A stretch of 10,380 nucleotides of DNA from an uncultured Campylobacter sp. (GCF_938045775.1 NZ_CALIBH010000115.1:1-10380); one strand, 5' to 3'; shown: positions 1 to 7,216, numbered from the stretch's first letter. The notes: generated by a model not told the origin, from the letters alone. Numbers and translations: made by a program.

Positions 1-1871
1 AGGCCTCCAACGCGCTTTTAAAGACGCTTGAAGAGCCGCCTGCTTACGTAAAATTTATCCTTGCGACTACCGATCCGCTCAAGCTTCCAGTCACCGTGCT
101 ATCGCGCACGCAGCACTTTCGCTTTAAACCTATCGCCAAAAGCGCCGTCGTAGCGCACCTCGCGCAGATTTTAAAAACCGAAAATATCGCTTACGAAGAG
201 GGCGCGCTTGAAATTTTAGCGCGCAGCGGCTCTGGCTCGCTACGAGACACGCTCACGCTCCTTGATCAGGCGATTATCTTTAGCCGCGAAGGAATCACGC
301 AGCGCGCGATCGCCGATATGCTGGGCTTGCTCGATCCCGTTAAAATTGGCGAAATTTTAGACGTCGTGCTGCGCCAGGACCGCGCGGGCGCGATCGAGAT
401 CATCAAAGAGGTCGAAAACTACAACGCCGAGACGATAATCGACGAGATGATCGCAAATTTAAAGGATAAATTCCTGCGCCGCGACGCGAAATTTAGCCTG
501 CTGATGTACGAGCGGTTTTTCCGCATTTTAGCGGGCGCTAAGAGCATGCTTGCCATCAGCCCGGACAACACCTACGCGATCTCTATGATGATTTTTATGA
601 TGATGGAGGCGGTAAATCTGCGCGAGATCGACGAGCTCATAGAGGTCGGAAGATCCCTGGATCAAAGCGAGGGCTATGCTTCTGCTTCGGCGCCGAATTT
701 AAACGCGCAAAGCTCCGCGCCGAATTTCAAATCAAATTTAAACCAAAGCGCGACATTCGCGCCAAATAGCAAACCGGGCGGCACGACTTTTGCGCCGAGT
801 GACGCAGATAGCGCGACAAGCGGCGTGCCGAGCTTTACTGCGAGTGCAAAACGTCCCGTAAACACGGCGCAAAACTCCAGTGCGGGCGATGCGGCAAAAC
901 AAAACTTCGGCGCAAGCAACGAGATCAAACCTGGCGCAGCGGCGCAAGCGCAAAATTCTAGCTCTTCCATCAAAACGGGCGCTCAAAATGAAATTTACGA
1001 GAATTTTTTAGCCAAAATTTACGACCGCGATTACGATCTAGGCGAGAAATTTAGCAAATGCATAGAATTTTTAAAGCTCGAGCGCGGCACATTGTATCTG
1101 CTCTCGCGCGCGCAGGGGCAGGACAGAGAGTACCTACGCAAGGGTTCGCGAGCGATCAATAGCGTGCTAAAATCGCTTTTTGGCGAGGACGCAAAAATCA
1201 AAATCGAGCAAAGCGCGCCGCAAAACGGCGATGATCCCGCCCAAAGCAAGCGCGATCGGAATTCCGCACGTGGCGCAACCGCTACACAAAGCAAGAATTC
1301 TACGCAAGGCGCGACTTCCGAATCCAGCGCCGATACTACACGCCCTGCAAATTCGACCTCACAAAGCCCTGTAAATTCCGCGTCGCAAAATTTTACTGAA
1401 AGCCCCACCTCTAGCAGCGTGCAAGACAATCCCGAATCTACGCAAACAGGCGAGCAAGAAAGCGAGCAGAGCTGTGCGCCGCAAATAAATTCCGCCGCAA
1501 ATAAGGCGCAAGCCGCAAAATTGCAAACGGATGCGGGAAGAAATTCTGAGCAACAAAATTCGAAAAATTCTACTACGCAAAATTCTATGCAGCGAAATTC
1601 CGCGACGAATTCCAATTCGCAAAATTCCGCTTCAAATTCTAAGCTGCAAAATTCCAAAATTTCTTCAGGAGATGACGGCGGGGGGAAAGACGATCTGCTA
1701 AGATCCACCGATCCGCAAAACTACGCCGCAAAGCCCCGTGATACAAGCAAGAGCGTGCGCGCCGCCAAGGCAGGCCTCGCCGAGCTCGCAAACGGCGCAC
1801 AGGACGGCAAGGAAATTTTGATCTCCGAGATGAATAGGCTTTTCGGTGAGCCCACCAAAATCACAGAATAG
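1..1871 (+). CDS. dnaX: DNA polymerase III subunit gamma/tau, 5'-truncated by window edge
   Basis: Clamp-loader ATPase subunit that loads the beta clamp and couples polymerases at the replication fork. The reading frame is open from position 3, so the GTG at 96 is internal and the true start lies outside; Walker A and the zinc-binding part are missing. Visible from position 3: ASNALLKTLEEPP, sensor-1-like ATTDP and SRTQHFRF, then GSGSLRDTLTLLDQAI carrying the sensor-2 arginine (about 225-290), and the lid/collar region to about 660. Two low-complexity Ser/Asn/Gln/Ala stretches follow (about 666-986 and 1212-1740), separated by a conserved-looking helical block (about 987-1209, YENFLAKIYDRDYDLGEKF). 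The end, KEILISEMNRLFGEP (about 1809-1853), looks conserved. With the missing N-terminus I expect over 700 residues, long for a DnaX. I saw no clear A_AAA_AAG frameshift site for a separate gamma. Family identification is firm. Confidence 0.95.
   Translation, partial: ASNALLKTLEEPPAYVKFILATTDPLKLPVTVLSRTQHFRFKPIAKSAVVAHLAQILKTENIAYEEGALEILARSGSGSLRDTLTLLDQAIIFSREGITQRAIADMLGLLDPVKIGEILDVVLRQDRAGAIEIIKEVENYNAETIIDEMIANLKDKFLRRDAKFSLLMYERFFRILAGAKSMLAISPDNTYAISMMIFMMMEAVNLREIDELIEVGRSLDQSEGYASASAPNLNAQSSAPNFKSNLNQSATFAPNSKPGGTTFAPSDADSATSGVPSFTASAKRPVNTAQNSSAGDAAKQNFGASNEIKPGAAAQAQNSSSSIKTGAQNEIYENFLAKIYDRDYDLGEKFSKCIEFLKLERGTLYLLSRAQGQDREYLRKGSRAINSVLKSLFGEDAKIKIEQSAPQNGDDPAQSKRDRNSARGATATQSKNSTQGATSESSADTTRPANSTSQSPVNSASQNFTESPTSSSVQDNPESTQTGEQESEQSCAPQINSAANKAQAAKLQTDAGRNSEQQNSKNSTTQNSMQRNSATNSNSQNSASNSKLQNSKISSGDDGGGKDDLLRSTDPQNYAAKPRDTSKSVRAAKAGLAELANGAQDGKEILISEMNRLFGEPTKITE
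666..989 (+). repeat. Low-complexity segment 1 in DnaX
   Basis: This in-frame stretch codes for roughly 108 residues dominated by Ala, Ser, Asn, Gln, Pro and Thr with no predicted domain. It includes a loose repeat of APN/FAPN (SAPNFKSN, FAPNSKP, FAPSDAD). It lies between the collar region and the conserved helical block of DnaX, where tau proteins often have flexible linkers. The length and composition are seen directly; a disordered linker role is inferred. Confidence 0.75.
1212..1740 (+). repeat. Low-complexity segment 2 in DnaX with QNS-type repeats
   Basis: About 176 residues rich in Ser, Asn, Gln, Thr and Ala, with recurring NS, QNS and QNF triplets (TTQNS, SNSQNS, KLQNS). At DNA level the recurring word is CAAAATTC or GAAATTC. 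Within 1541-1662 I count ten RAATTY hexamers: 1541, 1556, 1565, 1580, 1595, 1607, 1622, 1634, 1649 and 1657 (start positions). The reading frame stays intact and the conserved C-terminus follows, so this is an expansion rather than decay. Confidence 0.8.
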
Positions 1872-2180
1872 CGTTTTATGCGGATTAAATTTACTTCCGT
1901 GCGATTTTAAAATTTAAATGTGCAAAAGCGATTCCGAAATTTACGCTACGAAGCAAACCTGCACGATTTTAAAATTTTGATTTTTTAAATTTTTCCCCAC
2001 TCCGCTCGGCGTCGCATAGGCGTTTGATATTTCGAAGCAAATAGCTTCGGCGGGACGTGCGCAGCAAAGAGCCGCACCTGCTCGCGCGAGCCTTAGGCGG
2101 ATCCAAAAAGAGCGCGCGGTGCAGGCGGTGAAATTTTTAAATTTTAACGTAGCTTTATTTTTCATCATGCGAGCTAAATT
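1872..2180. other. Gap between convergent dnaX and the ABC ATPase gene: AT words around a GC-rich structured core
   Basis: No convincing gene is seen. The flanks carry AT-only words: GATTTTAAAATTT near 1903 and again near 1965 (each preceded by GTGC or GCAC), and AAATTTTTAAATTTT near 2131-2145. The core (about 2000-2127) is GC-rich and holds small inverted repeats: CGAAGC/GCTTCG at 2033-2049 with a five-base loop, GTGCG/CGCAC at 2057-2077, and the 12-base palindrome GCTCGCGCGAGC at 2080-2091. None is followed by a T-run, so no standard terminator can be assigned for either gene. A 75-codon frame on the - strand (1941-2168) has no ribosome binding site or recognisable family and is judged spurious. 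Confidence 0.6.
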
Positions 2181-3050
2181 TTATGCACCGGAATTCTGCG
2201 CGCCCGCATTTTTGGCACCTTGATTTTCGCCGCTTAAATTTTTAGCGCCTTGATCTTCGCCGCGAGAATTTTGCGAGGCGGGATTTTGCTCGCTCGCAGT
2301 TTCGGCGCTAGAGCTTTGCGAAGCGCTTTTGTTTGGATCGCAATCTGAAATTTTATCTTGCGAGCCGAGATTATGCTTCATCGTGCTTTGATCCAAAAGC
2401 TCTATTCGATCGAGCTTGCCGTGTCTTAGGCGCACCACTTTGTCGGCAAATTTACCGAGCTCTTCGTTGTGCGTGACCAAAAGCAGCGTCTTGCCCTCGC
2501 TACGAAGCGTCTGAAAGAGCTGCAAAACCACGCGCTCGTTGGCCTCGTCGAGGTTGCCCGTAGGTTCATCCGCGATGATGATGTCGGGATCATTGATGAG
2601 TGCGCGCGCGATGCAGACACGCTGCTGCTCGCCGCCGCTAAGCTCGCTAGGGCGGTGCGTGATGCGGTGCCCGAGCCCTACTTTATCAAGTGCCGCCTTG
2701 GCGCTGTCCTCGTCCACGCAGCTGTGGTAGTACTGATTCAGCATTACGTTTTCGACGGCCGTTAGATAGGGGATTAGGTGAAACTGCTGAAACACGAGGC
2801 CGATCTTTTTGCGGCGAAATTCTAAAATTTGCTCGTCGTTTAGCGCGCTCGCGTCGGCTCCGCCTAGGATGTATCTGCCTGCGGTGGGGGTATCCATCAG
2901 GCTTAGGATATTTACGAGCGTGCTTTTGCCGCTGCCGCTTGGGCCCATTATGCTGACCCACTCGCCGCTTAAAACGTCGAAGCTGATATTATCGAGAGCC
3001 TTAACCTCGCCGAAGTATTTGCATATACCTTCAAATTTTAAAATTTCCAT
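2181..3050 (-). CDS. ABC transporter ATP-binding protein, LolD/MacB type, with low-complexity tail
   Basis: Cytoplasmic ATPase powering the two permeases encoded just upstream; corresponds in order and type to Cj1663 of C. jejuni. Motifs in order (289 residues): Walker A GPSGSGKST (36-44), Q-loop Q88, signature LSGGEQ (137-142), Walker B IIIADEP (157-163), D-loop NLDEA, H-loop H194. The sequence is typical of the LolD/MacB/FtsE branch, whose members pair with FtsX-fold permeases. The ATG at 3050 is one base after the permease stop and has TCCCTT (AAGGGA on the coding strand, 3056-3061) five bases upstream, so translation is coupled. The odd part is the C-terminus: from about residue 224 a 65-residue Ser/Asn/Gln/Gly/Ala tail follows the ATPase domain, including an imperfect ten-residue tandem repeat (GEDQGAKN, GENQGAKN). 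Last gene of the iron locus. Substrate of the complex unknown. Confidence 0.9.
   Translation of the reverse strand: MEILKFEGICKYFGEVKALDNISFDVLSGEWVSIMGPSGSGKSTLVNILSLMDTPTAGRYILGGADASALNDEQILEFRRKKIGLVFQQFHLIPYLTAVENVMLNQYYHSCVDEDSAKAALDKVGLGHRITHRPSELSGGEQQRVCIARALINDPDIIIADEPTGNLDEANERVVLQLFQTLRSEGKTLLLVTHNEELGKFADKVVRLRHGKLDRIELLDQSTMKHNLGSQDKISDCDPNKSASQSSSAETASEQNPASQNSRGEDQGAKNLSGENQGAKNAGAQNSGA
2209..2268 (-). repeat. 30-base imperfect tandem duplication in the ATPase tail
   Basis: Bases 2209-2238 and 2239-2268 align without gaps and differ at about six of 30 positions. Each unit starts with TTTTT and contains CTTGAT then TTCGCCGC on the + strand. In protein it gives two copies of a ten-residue unit with the core GE(D/N)QGAKN. 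Being a multiple of three it keeps the frame. It suggests the tail grew by tandem duplication. Confidence 0.8.
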
Positions 3051-3051
3051 G

Positions 3052-4185
3052 TCATTCCCTTAATAGATTCGCTAAATTTGGATTCAGCGCCTTTTTGATC
3101 GGATAGTAGCTTGCCGCGAGCGCAAAAATCAGGCTCAGTGCGACCGCCGCAAAGAGGCTAATCAGCCTAAAATCCACGCTGCTTGAAAATATCAGATGCC
3201 CCAGCAAGATCGCGAGCAGGTATCCCACGAATACTCCAGCTAGCGAGCCTGCGACGCAGACGGTTAAAATTTCGCTCAGGATCAGGTGGAGCAAATTTTG
3301 CTTGCTCGCGCCGATTGCGCGGATGAGCGCAAACTCTTTGATGCGCGAAAGCAGGATAGAGCTAAGGCTCGTGTTGATGCAGACCGAGGTGATCAGAAGG
3401 ATCGTAATACCGATAAGAAGCATCAAAAGTTTGATTTTGTTTAAGATGATGCCCTGAGTTTTGGATACCTTGCCGATCGGAGCGAAGCTCATCTGCCCGT
3501 CGCTTAGGCTTTTTGAAATTTCGCTTAGCTGCTTAAAATCGCCGCTTACGATCGCTTCGGCGTAATTTACCTGCGCAGGCTGATTTAAAATTTTTTGCGC
3601 CAGCGGCAGCGAGATTAGCAGCATGCCGTCCTCTTTCTGCCCGTCATATACGATGCCTTTTATCTTTACCTTGCTCGTTTCGTTTGAGCCGATCGGCGTA
3701 ATCTCGATACTATCGCCGAGCTTCGCGCCCAAAAGTTTGGCGAGATCTTGGCCGATGAGCGCGTTTTTATCGTCGAAATCCACGCCTATAAATGAACCCT
3801 CTTTAAGATCCAAAAACGGCATCGTATCACGCAGAGAGGAGAAATTTACCCCCATGATGATGCCTGAGTTTACGCCTAAATTTGCGCTGCCGAAAAGGTA
3901 TTTATTCGCGCTTTTCAGTGCCGGGATTTTAGCGAACTTCGCATCAAGCGCCGCTTCGTCCATATGGGAATTTTCTAAATTTGCGGGGCTTACGATTAAA
4001 TTTGCGCCGTAGCTGTTTAGCTCGCTGGCAACCTTTTTATCGATGTCGGCGTAGATATTTACGAACGCCGCGCAAACCGCGCTGCCTAGCATGATCGCGA
4101 CGAAAATCACGAAGCTGCGGATGCCGCTGTTGATGATACTTTTAAAGATCGCGCCTCTAAAAAACGCGCCGTTATTTCCTACCAT
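3052..4185 (-). CDS. FtsX/MacB-type ABC permease, second of the pair
   Basis: Inner-membrane permease, counterpart of Cj1662. The 377 residues show the FtsX-fold plan: one N-terminal membrane segment (about 22-42), a periplasmic domain (about 43-248), then three segments (about 251-274, 302-331, 341-360). The cytoplasmic coupling motif RIKEFALIRAIGAS follows TM2, and the short C-terminal KKALNPNLANLLRE is typical. After TM1 it has KVASELNSYGANLIVSP, closely matching QVAKELRSYGSNIVVLP in the preceding permease, so the two are paralogues likely forming a heterodimer. The ATG at 4185 overlaps the upstream gene by 14 bases and has GGAGG just upstream (about 4193-4197). Such permeases usually transmit ATPase motion to the periplasm rather than form a channel. 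The iron-related role rests on gene context. Confidence 0.88.
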   Translation of the reverse strand: MVGNNGAFFRGAIFKSIINSGIRSFVIFVAIMLGSAVCAAFVNIYADIDKKVASELNSYGANLIVSPANLENSHMDEAALDAKFAKIPALKSANKYLFGSANLGVNSGIIMGVNFSSLRDTMPFLDLKEGSFIGVDFDDKNALIGQDLAKLLGAKLGDSIEITPIGSNETSKVKIKGIVYDGQKEDGMLLISLPLAQKILNQPAQVNYAEAIVSGDFKQLSEISKSLSDGQMSFAPIGKVSKTQGIILNKIKLLMLLIGITILLITSVCINTSLSSILLSRIKEFALIRAIGASKQNLLHLILSEILTVCVAGSLAGVFVGYLLAILLGHLIFSSSVDFRLISLFAAVALSLIFALAASYYPIKKALNPNLANLLRE

Positions 4186-5416
4186 AAAGCACCTCCGCAG
4201 GCAGTAGTTTGATTACTCCGCGTAGCGGCAAGATCGAGCCGATAATGCAAATAAGAAGTCCAAAGACGATGCTAAGCGGAAAGACCATAAGCGAGACGCC
4301 GATAAAGGAGCCAAAAATTTGATACGCGATCGCCCAGCTAAGCGCGTAGCCCACGACTGCGCCCACGAGTGAGCTTGCTACGCAGATGACGAAAATTTCG
4401 GCGGCGAACTGGATATAGATCATAAAGTTACTCGCTCCTAGCGCCTTAAGTAAGCCGATCTCTTTTTTGCGCTTGTAAATTTCGCTGCTTAGCAGGCTCG
4501 TGATGCAGATACTTGAGATTAGCAGCGATAGAATGCTTACGACGCCCATTAAATTTTGAATTTTTTTCGTGATGCCGCTTTGAGCTTCGCTGACGCTAAG
4601 TACCGCCTTGGCGCTTGCATTTGGATACTCCTCGGTGATCTGATATGCGATGGAGCTTACGTATGCAGAGCAGTACCATGTGTCGTATTCTGTAGCGTCT
4701 AGATTATCGAGACTCCTTCTTGCCTTTACGGACAGATCGTCTTCCGGGATCGTCATGGCGCTAACTTCTGCCTTGGCGATGAGACCCTCTTTGTGCGTTA
4801 GCTTTTGTACCAGAGATAAATTTGCGATCAGCTTTTTGGCTTCATCCTCCGCGCCGTGCAAAATCCCAACGACTTTAACCTCATAATCTCCAAGCTTAAC
4901 CGTATCGCCGATCTTAAGCCCCAGCGCGTCGCCTGCGAGCACTTCATTCTCGGCGCCGTCTTTTACCCACTGTCCCTCTACGCTCCAAAACGGATAGAGC
5001 GAGCGCACGCCCGATCTGAAATCAGGCTCGTCGCTAACGCCCACGTCCCTTTCAAAGTAGGTTCCCACGACGTCGTAATCTCCTGCGCGGGTAGTTAAAA
5101 AAGGCGCAAAGGCGGTGATATTGTTGCGCCAAAAAATTTCTTTGATCTTATGCAGCTCGCTCTCTTTTAAGAAATCGTCATTCTTAAGCGGCGAGTATTC
5201 GCGCCCGCCGATCTCGATGCTTAGGCTTTGCGAGCGCGGTAGCACTACGATATTTGAGCCGTAGCTGCGTAGCTCCTTAGCGACCTGATCGCCGATTTTT
5301 AGCGTGATATTTAGCATGCAAGCGATCAGCGAGACCGATAAAAATATGGTCAAAAACGCTAGAATTTTGCTATCCCTGGAGTTTAAAATGGAGGATTTGA
5401 TGATGCGTAAAAACAT
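4172..5416 (-). CDS. FtsX/MacB-type ABC permease, first of the pair
   Basis: Inner-membrane permease, counterpart of Cj1661. The 414 residues comprise TM1 (about 18-37), a large periplasmic domain (about 38-287), and three C-terminal segments (about 288-310, 331-356, 375-397). The motif KRKKEIGLLKALGAS between TM2 and TM3 is the hallmark of FtsX-fold permeases. The ATG at 5416 shares one base with the TAA of the DUF2318 gene (TAATG), and AAAGGAG (5425-5431) sits eight bases upstream, inside that gene, so translation is coupled. The 3' end overlaps the next permease by 14 bases. Together with that permease and the ATPase it should make a complete ABC complex facing the periplasm, where P19 and the DUF2318 cysteine domain may also act. 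Substrate not deducible from the sequence. Confidence 0.88.
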   Translation of the reverse strand: MFLRIIKSSILNSRDSKILAFLTIFLSVSLIACMLNITLKIGDQVAKELRSYGSNIVVLPRSQSLSIEIGGREYSPLKNDDFLKESELHKIKEIFWRNNITAFAPFLTTRAGDYDVVGTYFERDVGVSDEPDFRSGVRSLYPFWSVEGQWVKDGAENEVLAGDALGLKIGDTVKLGDYEVKVVGILHGAEDEAKKLIANLSLVQKLTHKEGLIAKAEVSAMTIPEDDLSVKARRSLDNLDATEYDTWYCSAYVSSIAYQITEEYPNASAKAVLSVSEAQSGITKKIQNLMGVVSILSLLISSICITSLLSSEIYKRKKEIGLLKALGASNFMIYIQFAAEIFVICVASSLVGAVVGYALSWAIAYQIFGSFIGVSLMVFPLSIVFGLLICIIGSILPLRGVIKLLPAEVLYGRK

Positions 5417-6834
5417 TATTTAAGCTCCTTTAGCGTGCCGTTTTCATCTACATAGCGCTCGGGGTGCGCGGTGAAGGCGTTTGCATTCGCTTCGCTTTCG
5501 AAAAAGTAGGTGCGTCCATAGTAAAGATAGCTAAATTTAGAGGTGTTTAAAATTTCTTTTCTACTGACCGGATCGATCACCTTTTTATCCACAATCTCCG
5601 AGAAATAGGACGCGCCATCCTCGATCGTCTTAAGTGCGATGACGATATTTTGCCCCTCTAGCTTATAATCTAGCGGGATTGGGTTGCAGCCGCCCAGCTT
5701 GCCGACGCTAGGCAAAAATATCCTCACGTTGCAAGCGATGCAGATGAGCTCGTCGCCTTTTTTGATGTAGCCCATATCGCCGCAGATCGAGCACGCGTCA
5801 AAAACCGCGACCGGGGCAAATTTGTCCGTGAAGCGGTTTAGCAGAAAAAACCTGACCTTGTGCCCGTCGTCGGTGACGTAGGCAAAGCGGTGCAGCTTGT
5901 CATCCTTTACGATGTTTGCATCGATTATGAATTCCGCGCCTTGCGGCTCGATAATCTTAGGCTCGTCGATCGTAGGCGGTTTTGAAGCAACCAAGATATA
6001 ATAAAGCCCCAAAAAGCTGATTAAAACCCCAAGCGATAAGATCAGGCTAAAATCTCTAAAAATGGCAAATCTGCCCGCTTTAACCTCTCTAAATTTTATA
6101 ATGTCCGCTTCGCGAGGCACACGCCTTGGCGCACGCAATACCGTAAGCAGCGCAATTAGCGCGGCTATAAGGCAAAGAGCTAGCGTCAGATAGGAGTTGT
6201 TGTAGTGGATGATTTTAGCGATGACGCTTAGAAACTCGGACGAGCCGATCGCGTTTGAAAGCCCCTCAAAACCCTTCGCAGATAGCGCTTTCGGTGCATC
6301 CGCCTGGCGCAGATCAAGGCCTAAAAAGCCGATTTTAGCAATAAAGGCAAACGCCCATGCAAGAGCGAATGACGCTAGCTTTGCGCCCCTGCTAGCGCGC
6401 GCTAGAGCTGAGCGATAAATAAAATAGAATAAAATGAGCGCCAGTGCACCTAAAACAGCCATAAAGAGGTTGGTTAGGCTGAAGCTGTCCAGCAGCTCGC
6501 CGGAGAAAATTTTAAAATTCATCCCTATGAAGCGGTATTCAAATCCATACGCGCAACCAAGAGCAAAAATAACTATAGCGGTAAGATAGAATCGCTTAAA
6601 CTTAAACGCAAGCAGTAGCGCGAGCAGCGCTAAAAGTGCGAGCGCATCAAATACGATCTTGCCCGTATCGGCGTTTGCCGAGCGCGCAAATGCGCTAAAG
6701 CACAGCGCCCCGAATGCAGCTCCCAAAAGCGCGGGCAAAAACGATGCGCTGATAAAACGCCTGCCGCCCAGATACGCGCTTAAAAACGCGAGTGGAAATA
6801 GAGCCAAGCTAACGTGATAAAAAAATATCGTCAT
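5416..6834 (-). CDS. DUF2318 membrane iron-sulfur-type protein with YHS-like C-terminus
   Basis: Counterpart of Cj1660. The 472 residues begin with about eight hydrophobic segments (roughly 5-25, 31-50, 60-78, 83-99, 121-140, 151-172, 214-234, 262-282), followed by a soluble DUF2318 domain (about 295-415) with five cysteines: C348xxC351, C365xxC368 and GGC383NP. This pattern could bind an iron-sulfur cluster or other metal and fits a redox step, perhaps ferric reduction coupled to FTR1. Residues about 418-462 (DPVSRKEI, YYGRTYFFESEANANAF, HPERYV) look like a YHS domain, but the cysteines common in that family (DPVCG, FCS.EC) are replaced. The ATG at 6834 has GAGGA (6841-6845) six bases upstream. 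A 419-base gap separates it from p19, while the following permease overlaps by one base. Family confident; biochemical role inferred from C. jejuni and enterobacterial relatives. Confidence 0.88.
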   Translation of the reverse strand: MTIFFYHVSLALFPLAFLSAYLGGRRFISASFLPALLGAAFGALCFSAFARSANADTGKIVFDALALLALLALLLAFKFKRFYLTAIVIFALGCAYGFEYRFIGMNFKIFSGELLDSFSLTNLFMAVLGALALILFYFIYRSALARASRGAKLASFALAWAFAFIAKIGFLGLDLRQADAPKALSAKGFEGLSNAIGSSEFLSVIAKIIHYNNSYLTLALCLIAALIALLTVLRAPRRVPREADIIKFREVKAGRFAIFRDFSLILSLGVLISFLGLYYILVASKPPTIDEPKIIEPQGAEFIIDANIVKDDKLHRFAYVTDDGHKVRFFLLNRFTDKFAPVAVFDACSICGDMGYIKKGDELICIACNVRIFLPSVGKLGGCNPIPLDYKLEGQNIVIALKTIEDGASYFSEIVDKKVIDPVSRKEILNTSKFSYLYYGRTYFFESEANANAFTAHPERYVDENGTLKELK

Positions 6835-6869
6835 TAAAAATCCTCATCGAGCCTAATGCGCGTAAATCG

Positions 6870-6901
6870 CCTATACTTGCTTAAATTTTAAAATTTTAAA
6901 A
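6870..6901 (-). promoter_or_regulatory. Possible promoter for the DUF2318-ABC genes
   Basis: On the - strand a 21-base A/T-only run (6881-6901) lies just before GCAAG and TATAGG (6870-6875), about 36 bases before the ATG. Campylobacter sigma-70 promoters depend on a -10 box and an upstream AT-rich tract rather than a fixed -35, so this is a reasonable site. The -10 match is only partial, and AT-only runs are common in this genome, so confidence is low. Confidence 0.3.
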
Positions 6902-6954
6902 CCTACGCCATTTTGTAAATTTTAAAATTTCAAATCCGCTTACAAAAAGTTCTC

Positions 6955-6999
6955 AGCGATAAGAGTCGCCCGCAAAGAGAAATTCGACTCGCTATTGCT
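6955..6999. other. Imperfect hairpin in the p19-DUF2318 gap, possible terminator/attenuator
   Basis: GAGTCG (6963-6968) pairs with CGACTC (6985-6990). Outside a small internal loop AGCGATA (6955-6961) pairs with TATTGCT (6993-6999), allowing one G-U. On the - strand the stem is followed six bases later by TTTTT, so it could stop or attenuate transcription from the FTR1-p19 genes before the DUF2318-ABC genes. The spacing to the T-run is longer than in a classic terminator. Confidence 0.4.
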
Positions 7000-7027
7000 T
7001 CGGTTTTGTCTCGCTCTTGCGGCGCGC

Positions 7028-7053
7028 TAAATTTTAAAATTTTAAAATTTTAA
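7028..7053. repeat. AAAATTTT octamer run
   Basis: A 26-base stretch of only A and T with strict alternation of four A and four T, period eight; it is the longest of several such runs in the window (others near 6881-6901, 6914-6930, 7062-7076). The word is its own reverse complement. It contains overlapping AAATTT hexamers. Function unknown. Confidence 0.8.
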
Positions 7054-7216
7054 GCCTCTTGAAATTTTAAAATTTTGCCGCAGCTAAAAGATTCGTAAGC
7101 TTAAACGCATTGAAGCAAAACGATGTTCTTTATCTACGGTGTAACATTTAAATTTAAACGGGCTAAATTTAACCGCCTTAAATTTAAAGCGTGCGGCTAA
7201 ACCCAATACCGCTAGA

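Noticed and set aside
1190..1210. A-rich stretch considered as a dnaX programmed frameshift site
   Set aside because: It reads in-frame Lys/Ile codons with only five A's in a row, no A_AAA_AAG heptamer and no clear stem after it.
1180..1374. Possible small + strand gene within dnaX
   Set aside because: Shadow frame of the low-complexity region, no ribosome site or family resemblance.
1031..1708. Long 225-codon frame on the - strand opposite dnaX
   Set aside because: It is the antisense of the QNS repeats, giving a monotonous EF/FC-rich protein; the sense strand has conserved DnaX ends.
1941..2168. 75-codon frame on the - strand just after the ATPase gene
   Set aside because: No ribosome binding site, no recognised family, and it translates AT words and small palindromes; starts like a chance ATG in intergenic sequence.
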